From: Aestuarierythrobacter sp037968495
GTDB taxonomy: Bacteria; Pseudomonadota; Alphaproteobacteria; Sphingomonadales; Sphingomonadaceae
DNA: 23,985 nt
NCBI GenBank assembly: GCA_037968495.1
Contig: JBBKVP010000028.1
Location: 1 to 23,985 of the forward strand
Direction: 5' to 3'
The notes below the pieces were generated by a model. It saw only the letters and a list, made by a program, of their open reading frames with translations. It was not told the DNA's origin and did not search any database. Of the stretch, positions 7,088-14,407 are shown piece by piece. Numbering within the stretch: the stretch's first letter is position 1; every line of letters begins with the position of its first letter. A program made the translations under genes and the position numbers.

Positions 7088-8151
7088 TCACCCCCGTCGC
7101 TTCGCTAGATCATAGACAGGTCCGAACCGCACCAGTGCCGCGCCGATCAGCGGCAGCGCGATAATCCAGAGCCTTACACCAGTTACGCCGAGCGGGCTTG
7201 CGATGCTGAGCACTGCGGTGCTTGCCAGCCCCGCACAAGCCAGCAGCAATCCGGTGATAAGCCGCCAATGCGGGACGTCGCCTTTGTCTGACGGGGCGGA
7301 GCCTGCGCCTGCTTGCTCGTAACGCGCAAAGATCATCACCAGCGGCAGAGTGACCGCGATATAGATCGCGAACCACACGGGGCGCATCAGCCACTAGCCG
7401 CTAGTGCCCGGATAGCTTTCCAGCCCGATTCCGCCCAGCATATAGGCCGCGACCAGCACCAGAACGAAGGCGATCAGGCCCGCAAGCGCAGTCAGCACAG
7501 CGCGGCTGGGCTTGGCAAAATAGTCCTCGCTCCAGGCATGGCCGAGCTGGTGAACGGCCAGCCACACGAAGGCGAAATTTGTGAAGTTGATGTAAGGCAC
7601 GCCATATTGCAGCGTCAGAACATCGACGGCGATGGCCCCGCCACCAGCGCAAATAAGGAGCCGAGTCCCCATTTTCTCCAAGTCGCATGGGTCAGCGGAA
7701 CGATCACCGTCACCATAATATGGACCGACAGGAACCGCACCGGAATCAACGCCAATTGCGCCGCCAGCGCCACGATATTGCGCTCCACGCCCATCGCCGT
7801 GCCGAACGCTGCAATCACCGTCCAGATGATAAACAGCGGCAGCACCGGATAGATCAGGCGGCGGAAGCGGCTAGTGAACCAATGCACATAAGTTCCATCC
7901 TGCCGCCTATTGGCAGACCACGAAACACCGTTGGAAAACCCGCCGACGAGGAAGAAGATCGGCATCACCTGAAAGCCCAGCGTCAGCCACTGCGTCCATG
8001 GCAAAATGCCCAGAAGAGTGGCCCCCTCAACCGCGCCGTTTTCAATATAGGGCGCGGCAACCAGCCAGTGGCCAATCACGACGGCCATGATGGACATGGC
8101 TCGGAGGAAATCGACGTAGCGGTTGCGTTCAGGCGGGGCTTGCTCAGCCAT
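7088..8151 (-). pseudogene. Acyltransferase-3 family membrane protein, broken by a frameshift and a nonsense codon
   Basis: The leftward gene begins MAEQAPPERNRYVDFLRAMS, with the family motif and probable catalytic His28 in IMAVVIGHW, then FFLVGGFSNG. Integral-membrane acyltransferases of this type O-acylate surface sugars or lipids. Frame 1 runs to about 7640, where alignment of the hydrophobic pattern needs a +1 correction; the natural place is the C-run 7636-7639 (GGGG in the gene, GGGGG would restore frame). The second segment (IAVDVLTLQYGVPYINF, FVWLAVHQLGHAWSED) ends at an in-frame TAG, 7394-7396. The same frame continues as WLMRPVWFAIYIAVTLPLVM to TGA at 7088. The rest still reads as a clean multi-span membrane protein, so decay is recent or the errors are technical. 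It follows purU by 47 bases. Confidence 0.87.
7392..7406. repeat. 15-base perfect palindrome containing the acyltransferase stop codon
   Basis: CACTAGC-C-GCTAGTG reads the same on both strands apart from the central base. The in-frame TAG that breaks the acyltransferase gene (7394-7396 on the complement) is part of its left arm. A small hairpin or a templated mutation could be involved; chance is also possible. Confidence 0.6.
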
Positions 8152-8198
8152 ATGGCGCGCGGGTTCAGATCGTGCGCTTGGTCTTTGTCTCGCTCATT

Positions 8199-9053
8199 CT
8201 AACCCCTGAACACTACGGTCCTTTGCCCGTTCATTAGCACGCGTTCTTCAAGATGGAGGCGGACCGCTTCGGCGAGCACGCGGCTTTCGATATCGCGGCC
8301 TTTGCGGACAAGTTCTTCGGGCCGGTCGGCATGGCTGATTGCCTCAACATCCTGATGGATAATCGGCCCTTCATCGAGGTCGGCAGTGACATAATGCGCG
8401 GTCGCGCCAATCATCTTCACGCCGCGCGCGTGGGCCTGGTGATAGGGCTTTGCGCCCTTGAAGCCCGGCAGGAAGCTGTGGTGGATATTGATACAGCGGC
8501 CTGAGAAATACGCGGTCTGCTCATCCGACAATATCTGCATATAACGCGCCAGCACCACCAGCTCTGCACCTGTTTCTTCGGCAATGGCGCGGATTTGCGC
8601 TTCCTGCTCCGACTTGGCGTCGCGCGTGACGGGCAGATGATAGAAAGGAATATCGCCCACGTCCGTGTGGCTTATAGCCGCGCGCGGATGATTGGATATT
8701 ATCGCGACCGGTTCCATCGGCAGTTCGCCAATGCGCCAGCGATAGAGCAAGTCCGCAAGGCAGTGGTCGAATTTGCTGACCATCAGCAGCACGCGGCGCG
8801 GTCTGTCGCGCAGGGCCAGCTTCCATTCCATGCCATATTCGGCCGCGAGCGGTTCAAACTCCGCCCTAATGGTCTCGCGCTGCTCACCGCCCGGATCGAA
8901 CTCGACCCGCATAAAAAAGTGCCCGCCGTCCTGATCGTTGAACTGCTGCGCCTCAAGTACGTTGCCGCCGCGCTCGAACAGGAATGTCGTCACCCGCGCA
9001 GTGATGCCGGGCCTGTCAGTGCAACTAAGCGTTAGGACTAGTGCGTCAGTCAT
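8199..9053 (-). CDS. purU: Formyltetrahydrofolate deformylase
   Basis: 284 residues, the standard PurU length. It hydrolyses 10-formyl-tetrahydrofolate to tetrahydrofolate and formate in the cytoplasm. The N-terminal ACT-type domain (about 1-80, LSCTDRPGITARVT) is followed by a PurN-like formyltransferase domain (about 85-284). The catalytic triad of this fold is visible: Asn189 and His191 in INIHHSFLPGFKG and Asp227 in HYVTADLDEGP. The start ATG at 9053 lies 4 bases after the stop of the nitronate monooxygenase-like gene, so the two are co-transcribed. PurU supplies formate for PurT-dependent purine synthesis and balances the one-carbon pool; a purT gene is present in the same window at 13214-14386. 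The sequence is intact with no oddity. Confidence 0.96.
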   Translation of the reverse strand: MTDALVLTLSCTDRPGITARVTTFLFERGGNVLEAQQFNDQDGGHFFMRVEFDPGGEQRETIRAEFEPLAAEYGMEWKLALRDRPRRVLLMVSKFDHCLADLLYRWRIGELPMEPVAIISNHPRAAISHTDVGDIPFYHLPVTRDAKSEQEAQIRAIAEETGAELVVLARYMQILSDEQTAYFSGRCINIHHSFLPGFKGAKPYHQAHARGVKMIGATAHYVTADLDEGPIIHQDVEAISHADRPEELVRKGRDIESRVLAEAVRLHLEERVLMNGQRTVVFRG

Positions 9054-9057
9054 CAGA

Positions 9058-10080
9058 TCACCGCCCGGTCAGCGCCGCTTCGCTCTCTGCCATCAGGCTG
9101 GCGACAATATCGGCGACCGGCTCTTCTTCCTTGACCATGCCAACGCTCTGGCCGGCCATCAGGCTGCCATTTTCTACGTCGCCATCAATCACAGCCTTGC
9201 GGAGCGCCCCAGCCCAATAGTGTTCGATCTTCAATTGCGCATCCAGCATCGGAATGCCGTCACCGTCGAGCAATTTGGCGACTTCGATCTGCTTGGCGGT
9301 GAATTCCTCGGTGCTCTTATTCTTCAATGCGCGCACAGGAATCACTGGCAAACGCGGGTCGACTTGTACCGATGCCACCGCGTCACGGGCATTGGCGCGG
9401 AAGAAGGCTTTCTTGAAATTCTCATGCGCGATGCTTTCTTTCGCGCAGGCAAAGCGGGTGCCTAGTTGCACGCCGACTGCGCCCATTTCGAGATAGCCTG
9501 CAATCGCCTCGCCGCGTCCGATACCGCCCGCAACAAACACCAGATGGTCCTCGGCGAGCACAGGCAGAAATTCCTGTGCCAACACGCTAGTGGACACAGG
9601 GCCAATATGGCCGCCCGCTTCCATGCCCTCGATCACCAGAGCGTCGCCGCCTGACCGGAGCAGTTTCTTTGCCAGCGCCAAAGTCGGTGCAAAGACGATA
9701 ACCTTTGCCCCAAATGCCTTGATCGCCTCGACACTGCCTTTGGGAGGAATGCCGCCTGCCAGCACCACATGCGTGACGCCGTGTTTGGCGCACACTTCGA
9801 TCAGGTCAAAGATCTGCGGATGCATAGTGATCAAATTCACGCCGAAGGGTTTCGAGGTCAGCCTCTTTGTCTCTGCGATTTCATTATCGAGCAATTCGGG
9901 CGTCATCGCGCCACATGCAATCACGCCGAAGCCGCCGGCATTCGAAATCGCAGAAACGAGATTGCGCTCGCTAACCCAGCTCATCGCGCCGCACAGTATG
10001 GCATATTCGCTGCCGAGGAAATCGGTGCCGCGCTGCATAAGCGTGCCCGTCTTTGGATAAGTCTTGGCAAAAGCAGTCAT
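9058..10080 (-). CDS. Nitronate monooxygenase family flavoprotein
   Basis: 340 residues, a TIM-barrel FMN enzyme of the nitronate monooxygenase (2-nitropropane dioxygenase) family. Visible features are the N-terminal substrate/flavin segment AILCGAMSWVSERNLVSAISNAGGFG, the EAGGHIGP motif (154-161) with the probable catalytic His158, and the phosphate-binding VAGGIGRGEAIAGYLEMGAVGVQLGTRF (183-210). Members oxidise propionate-3-nitronate and other alkyl nitronates, but some relatives are FabK-type enoyl reductases or act on unknown substrates, so the reaction is not certain. The start at 10080 is preferred over 10137 because CCGGAG stands just upstream. It is the first gene of the leftward string with purU. 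The 194 bases to katG form a divergent control region that it may share. Confidence 0.88.
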   Translation of the reverse strand: MTAFAKTYPKTGTLMQRGTDFLGSEYAILCGAMSWVSERNLVSAISNAGGFGVIACGAMTPELLDNEIAETKRLTSKPFGVNLITMHPQIFDLIEVCAKHGVTHVVLAGGIPPKGSVEAIKAFGAKVIVFAPTLALAKKLLRSGGDALVIEGMEAGGHIGPVSTSVLAQEFLPVLAEDHLVFVAGGIGRGEAIAGYLEMGAVGVQLGTRFACAKESIAHENFKKAFFRANARDAVASVQVDPRLPVIPVRALKNKSTEEFTAKQIEVAKLLDGDGIPMLDAQLKIEHYWAGALRKAVIDGDVENGSLMAGQSVGMVKEEEPVADIVASLMAESEAALTGR

Positions 10081-10178
10081 GAAAGCTCCGGAAAATTGAT
10101 TGGAAATTGCCATAGGACGGTCATCTTTGCGCGGCAAGAACAGCTAGGCTGGCCAATAGACTGGTGAGTCGCGCGACA

Positions 10179-10215
10179 AATCGGATTATCCGATTAGACT
10201 AACGCTAATAATCGG
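10179..10215. promoter_or_regulatory. Overlapping palindromes upstream of katG, candidate LysR-type (OxyR-like) operator
   Basis: A perfect palindrome AATCGGAT-T-ATCCGATT lies at 10179-10195. Its right arm overlaps an inverted repeat ATTAG-N7-CTAAT (10193-10197 and 10205-10209), and a third AATCGG follows at 10210-10215. The arm-N7-arm layout is that of OxyR half-sites (ATAG-N7-CTAT in Escherichia coli), though the bases differ. It lies 60-96 bases before katG and 99-136 bases from the divergent nitronate monooxygenase gene, so it could serve either. No oxyR gene is in the window. Confidence 0.55.
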
Positions 10216-10274
10216 TTCGGCGACCTGCCAGCCATGTGCTAAGGTATTGCAAGAATTCAAATAGGAGAGAATCG

Positions 10275-12464
10275 ATGGCCGAAGCAGATCCCCAAATTTC
10301 AGGTTGCCCGTTCAACGCAGCGAAGGGCGAGCAGCGTAAGCTGACTGGCCGTGGAAACCGCGACTGGTGGCCCGACGCGCTACAGCTCGATATCCTGACG
10401 CAAAGCGGCCAGTCGCCCGATCCGATGGGCGAAGACTTCGATTATGCCGAAGCGTTTAACACCATCGACTATACTGCGCTCAAGGCCGATTTAACCGCGC
10501 TGATGACTGACAGCCAGCCGTGGTGGCCGGCCGATTACGGGAACTACGGCCCGTTTTTCATCCGCATGGCGTGGCATGCGGCAGGCACGTACCGCACGGC
10601 TGATGGCCGCGGCGGATCGTCCAGCGGGCAGCAACGCTTTGCCCCGCTCAACAGCTGGCCGGATAATGGCAATCTCGACAAGGCGCGCCGCTTGCTTTGG
10701 CCAATCAAGCAGAAATACGGCAAGAACATCAGCTGGGCCGATCTGTTCATCCTGACCGGCAATGTCGCCATCGAAAGCATGGGCGGCCCCGTCTTCGGCT
10801 TCGGCGGCGGGCGCGCTGACGTCTATGCGCCCGAAACCGATGTCTATTGGGGCACGGAGGAAATGTGGGTCGACCAAGGCGTTGAAACACGCATCCAGCC
10901 TGATAAGGATTGGGATCTCGAAAACCCACTCGCGGCAATCCAGATGGGCCTGATTTACGTCAATCCTGAAGGCCCCGGCGGTGTCGCTGATCCGCTGCTG
11001 TCAGCGCGCGATATGCGCACGACATTCGAACGCATGGCGATGAATGACGAAGAAACTGTCGCGCTCACCGCTGGCGGCCACGCATTCGGCAAGGCGCATG
11101 GCGCGAAGCCATCCGACACATTCGGCAGCGCGCCAGAATCCGAAGCGATGGAACTGATGGGCTTCGGCTGGCTCAATGATCAGGACGAGATCAATAAGGG
11201 TCACATCACCACTTCGGGCATCGAAGGCGCGTGGACCAACACGCCAACGGCATGGAACGGCGACTACTTCCGTCTGCTGCTCGATTATGATTACGAGCTG
11301 GTTCACTCACCAGCCGGCGCGCAGCAGTGGCAGCCGATCGACCAGAAGGAAGAGGACATGGCGCCTGACGCCCGCGATCCGAGCCTGAAGGTCCCCACCA
11401 TGATGACCACTGCCGATATGGCGCTGAAGATGGACCCGGATTATCGCAAGATTTCCGAGAAATTCCGCAATGATCAGGCGGCGCTGGACGATGCCTTCGC
11501 CCGCGCATGGTTCAAACTGTGCCACCGCGATATGGGTCCAAAGGTCCGCTATCACGGTCCCGAAGTTCCTGCAGAAGATTTGATCTGGCAGGATCCGATT
11601 CCCGCAGGCAAGATGCCTTCTGATGGCGACGTGTCATCGTTCAAGTCAGCCATTCTTGGCAGCGGCCTCAGCACAGCGGAATTGGTGAAGGCAGCATGGG
11701 CTTCGGCCTCGACCTATCGTCAGTCGGACCATCGCGGCGGCGCCAATGGCGCGCGTGTCCGCCTTGCTCCGCAGAAGGACTGGGCCGTCAATGATCCTGC
11801 TGAGCTGTCCAAGGTTTTGGCCAAGATCGACGAGTTGCGCGGCAACCTCTCGGTGGCCGATGCCATCGTGCTGGCGGGTTCGGCAGCAGTCGAGAAGGCA
11901 GCGAAGGATGCGGGCTTCAACGTCAGCGTACCCTTCACCGGCGGACGCGGCGATGCGACCGCCGAGCAGACCGATGCAGACAGCTTCGATCCGCTGGAGC
12001 CGCAAGCTGACGGTTTCCGCAACTACCTGAAGACCAAGATGAGCGTGAAGACCGAGGATATGCTGGTCGACCGGGCGAACTTGCTCGGCCTGTCGATCCC
12101 CGAGATGACCGTTCTGGTCGGCGGACTGCGCGTTCTAGGCGCGAATGCCGGTAACACCTCCGACGGTGTGCTGACAGAAACGCCGGGCCAGCTTAACAAC
12201 CATTTCTTCGTCAACCTGCTCGACATGGGTACGGCATGGAAGAAAGTCGATGATAGCAGCGATGAGAAATTCGTCGGCAGCGGCCGCGCAAGCGGCGAGA
12301 AGAAATGGACCGCCACTCGCACCGATCTGGTCTTCGGCTCGAACTCGCAATTGCGCGCTGTGTCGGAAACCTATGCTGAAAATGGCAACGAACAGATGTT
12401 CGTCGACCACTTCATCAAGGCATGGACGAAAGTAATGAACGCCGACCGCTTCGACCTGAAGTAG
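10275..12464 (+). CDS. katG: Bifunctional catalase-peroxidase
   Basis: 729 residues, normal for KatG. It removes hydrogen peroxide by catalase and peroxidase activity with heme b. The distal site is Arg97, Trp100 and His101 in IRMAWHAAGTYR; Tyr228 (LIYVNPEG) and Met295 (ELMGFGW) complete the Met-Tyr-Trp cofactor needed for catalase activity; the proximal heme ligand is His269 in LTAGGHAFGKAHG. The second, degenerate peroxidase domain follows from about 420 to the end. Start ATG 10275 has AGGAGA six bases upstream; a frame extending to 10236 has no such site. It is a single-gene unit: palindromes precede it and a strong terminator follows. Peroxide-responsive control, probably by an OxyR-type regulator, is an inference from the family and the upstream repeats. 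Confidence 0.97.
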   Translation: MAEADPQISGCPFNAAKGEQRKLTGRGNRDWWPDALQLDILTQSGQSPDPMGEDFDYAEAFNTIDYTALKADLTALMTDSQPWWPADYGNYGPFFIRMAWHAAGTYRTADGRGGSSSGQQRFAPLNSWPDNGNLDKARRLLWPIKQKYGKNISWADLFILTGNVAIESMGGPVFGFGGGRADVYAPETDVYWGTEEMWVDQGVETRIQPDKDWDLENPLAAIQMGLIYVNPEGPGGVADPLLSARDMRTTFERMAMNDEETVALTAGGHAFGKAHGAKPSDTFGSAPESEAMELMGFGWLNDQDEINKGHITTSGIEGAWTNTPTAWNGDYFRLLLDYDYELVHSPAGAQQWQPIDQKEEDMAPDARDPSLKVPTMMTTADMALKMDPDYRKISEKFRNDQAALDDAFARAWFKLCHRDMGPKVRYHGPEVPAEDLIWQDPIPAGKMPSDGDVSSFKSAILGSGLSTAELVKAAWASASTYRQSDHRGGANGARVRLAPQKDWAVNDPAELSKVLAKIDELRGNLSVADAIVLAGSAAVEKAAKDAGFNVSVPFTGGRGDATAEQTDADSFDPLEPQADGFRNYLKTKMSVKTEDMLVDRANLLGLSIPEMTVLVGGLRVLGANAGNTSDGVLTETPGQLNNHFFVNLLDMGTAWKKVDDSSDEKFVGSGRASGEKKWTATRTDLVFGSNSQLRAVSETYAENGNEQMFVDHFIKAWTKVMNADRFDLK

Positions 12465-12486
12465 GTCCGCAAGCCATACTAAGAAG

Positions 12487-12526
12487 AAGCCCCCGGCGCG
12501 AAAGCGTTCGGGGGCTTTTCCTTTTT
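12487..12526. terminator. Bidirectional rho-independent terminator between katG and the dioxygenase gene
   Basis: Stem AAGCCCCCG (12487-12495) pairs with CGGGGGCTT (12509-12517), capped by an inner CGC-GAAA-GCG hairpin (12497-12506) whose GAAA is a GNRA tetraloop. A T-rich tract follows on the plus strand (TTTTCCTTTTT to 12526). On the complement the stem is followed by TTCTTCTT, so it can also stop the convergent dioxygenase transcript, whose stop codon lies at 12525-12527. Confidence 0.93.
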
Positions 12527-13166
12527 AGGGGTGCCGTTCCAGCACAATATCACGGTGCCCGAGCAGGGTTCCATCGTCGCTCGCTGCCAGTGCCGTTATC
12601 CCGCTGCCGCCGCGCAATTCCTGCGCTGCGCGGTAGTCTGCATCGACGCCGAATTCGCCTGCGAAAACGATATCATCGATGTAGTAAGTTCGCCTGCCCG
12701 GCTCCGCGATATAGAAATGGATATGGGCTGGCATCGTCAGAGTCGGATAGGGGCCTGGCTTGACCGTTTCAAAGCGGTAGCGGCCGAGCGCATCCGTCTT
12801 GATCCAGCCGCGTATCATCCGCTCGCGCTCGGCTGGCGTGGCGCTAGGTTCGTCTGTTTCGTAGAGCCCGGCTGCATTGGTTTGGTGAGCAAAGATGACC
12901 ACGCCTGCAGCGGGTGTAACGCCGTCGGGCTGAAATACGCGGCCTTCTGCGACCAGCCGTTCACCGGGTTCGCCCTCGCTTACAATCCTAGACTGCCAAT
13001 CCAAATTTGCAGGCGCATCGATAAAGGATTCTTCGCAGCCATCGCAGTTATACAGATCAGCGCGCGGCGAAGTTTCGGAAGATGCCTTCGAGGCACAAGC
13101 GCCAAGGACGACCAACGAGGCGCCCAGCATAGCGTTACGGCGCGAGAGATTGAGACTCAAAGCCAT
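12525..13166 (-). CDS. Tat-exported lipoprotein intradiol ring-cleavage dioxygenase-like protein
   Basis: 213 residues with the intradiol (catechol/protocatechuate) dioxygenase fold. All four non-heme Fe(III) ligands have plausible equivalents: Tyr102 in TNAAGLYETD, Tyr140 in VKPGPYP, and His148 and His150 in PAHIHFYI. The N-terminus NLSRRNAMLGASLVVLGAC is a twin-arginine signal (Arg9-Arg10) with lipobox Cys24, so the protein is exported folded and lipidated, unlike the cytoplasmic catabolic enzymes. An extra pair of Cys (Cys41, Cys44 in YNCDGCEE) lies after the signal. It would cleave catechol-type rings, but exported members of this family have mostly unproven substrates. It lies 47 bases behind purT in the same direction and may be the last gene of the lysC string. 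A clear ribosome binding site is missing; the start is chosen because it precedes the Tat motif. Confidence 0.88.
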   Translation of the reverse strand: MALSLNLSRRNAMLGASLVVLGACASKASSETSPRADLYNCDGCEESFIDAPANLDWQSRIVSEGEPGERLVAEGRVFQPDGVTPAAGVVIFAHQTNAAGLYETDEPSATPAERERMIRGWIKTDALGRYRFETVKPGPYPTLTMPAHIHFYIAEPGRRTYYIDDIVFAGEFGVDADYRAAQELRGGSGITALAASDDGTLLGHRDIVLERHP

Positions 13167-13213
13167 CAGGATCTACGATATCAGAAATTTGCCAAAAGCG
13201 CAGCAGCCGCTCG

Positions 13214-14386
13214 TCAGACGCCGTAAGTGATGCGCACCTTGCCTGCCGCCTCGGCCGCGATCCGCCGTGCATCATCGGTATTGCCCGCCGCCGCAAGCGC
13301 CACGCCCATGCGGCGATAGGGCCGCGAGGTGGGTTTGCCGAAAATGCGAATATCCGCATCGCCAGCCATCGCCTCGGCCAAGCCGTCATATGACAGATCG
13401 GCGCTGTCACGCTCCGCCAGAATTACCGCTGAGGCGCTAGGCCTTGCGCGGATCATGTCTGGAATTGGCAGGCCCATGATTGCACGGGCGTGGAGATCGA
13501 ATTCGGTCAGATTCTGAGAAATCAGCGTAACCATGCCCGTGTCATGCGGGCGGGGTGAGAGTTCACTGAAGATTACTTCCTCGCCCTTCACGAAAAACTC
13601 GACCCCGAACAATCCGTAGCCTGCGCCGTCTCCCGCCAGATCATCCACGACCTTGCGCGCCATATCCTGTGCGGCGGCAATCGCAGCGTCTGACATGGCG
13701 GCGGGCTGCCAGCTTTCCTGATAATCGCCGCGTTCCTGACGGTGGCCGATGGGCGGGCAGAAACTGACGCCGTCTTTGTGACGGATCGTCAGCAGGGTGA
13801 TTTCATAGTCGAAGTCGACAAATTGCTCGACGATCACCCGCGCCCGGTCGCCGCGCATGTTCTGCACTGCATAGTTCCAAGCGGTTTCCAGCTCATCGGC
13901 GCTACGGACAGTGCTCTGCCCCTTGCCGCTTGAGGACATGACCGGCTTGATCACACAGGGCAGTCCGGTGAACTCCGCCCCCGCGCGCACTTCGTCCAAG
14001 CTCTCGGCATATTTGTAACGCGAGGTGGTCAGCCCCAATTCCTGCGCCGCAACATCGCGGATCGCGTCGCGGTTCATGGTCAGCTGGGTTGCACGGGCGG
14101 AAGGCACCACATTGACGCCGGACGCCTCGACTTCTGCGAGAACTTCGGTGCGGATTGCCTCGACTTCAGGCACGACATAATCGGGCCGGTGCTTGTCTAT
14201 CGCCGCGCGCAGCTTGGCGGCGTCGAGCATGGAGAACACTTCGCACTCGTCCGAAACCTGCATCGCCGGGGCACCCGAATAGGCATCACAGGCCACCACA
14301 TAAGCGCCGAGCCGCTTGGCCGAAATTGCGAATTCACGGCCCAACTCGCCCGAACCGAGGAGCAGGATTCTGGCGGTAAAAGACAT
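13214..14386 (-). CDS. purT: Formate-dependent phosphoribosylglycinamide formyltransferase 2
   Basis: 390 residues, an ATP-grasp enzyme of the PurK/PurT family. It converts glycinamide ribonucleotide to formyl-GAR using formate and ATP, the folate-independent version of the third step of purine synthesis. The N-terminal ILLLGSGELGREFAISAKRLG, VVPEVEAIRTEVL, ATP-grasp segment CVIKPVMSSSGKGQSTV, and the metal-binding GVEFFVKGEEVIFSELSPRPHDTGMVT are all clear PurT signatures. The start at 14386 has AGGA seven bases upstream. It follows the antiporter gene by 21 bases and precedes the dioxygenase. The formate it needs can come from PurU, encoded 4 kb to the left. Length and motifs are intact. Confidence 0.97.
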   Translation of the reverse strand: MSFTARILLLGSGELGREFAISAKRLGAYVVACDAYSGAPAMQVSDECEVFSMLDAAKLRAAIDKHRPDYVVPEVEAIRTEVLAEVEASGVNVVPSARATQLTMNRDAIRDVAAQELGLTTSRYKYAESLDEVRAGAEFTGLPCVIKPVMSSSGKGQSTVRSADELETAWNYAVQNMRGDRARVIVEQFVDFDYEITLLTIRHKDGVSFCPPIGHRQERGDYQESWQPAAMSDAAIAAAQDMARKVVDDLAGDGAGYGLFGVEFFVKGEEVIFSELSPRPHDTGMVTLISQNLTEFDLHARAIMGLPIPDMIRARPSASAVILAERDSADLSYDGLAEAMAGDADIRIFGKPTSRPYRRMGVALAAAGNTDDARRIAAEAAGKVRITYGV

Positions 14387-14407
14387 CGGTTTTCCTAAGG
14401 TTCTGGA

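Noticed and set aside
10236..10274. Upstream start for katG
   Set aside because: No ribosome binding site, and it adds residues not found in KatG; AGGAGA supports 10275.
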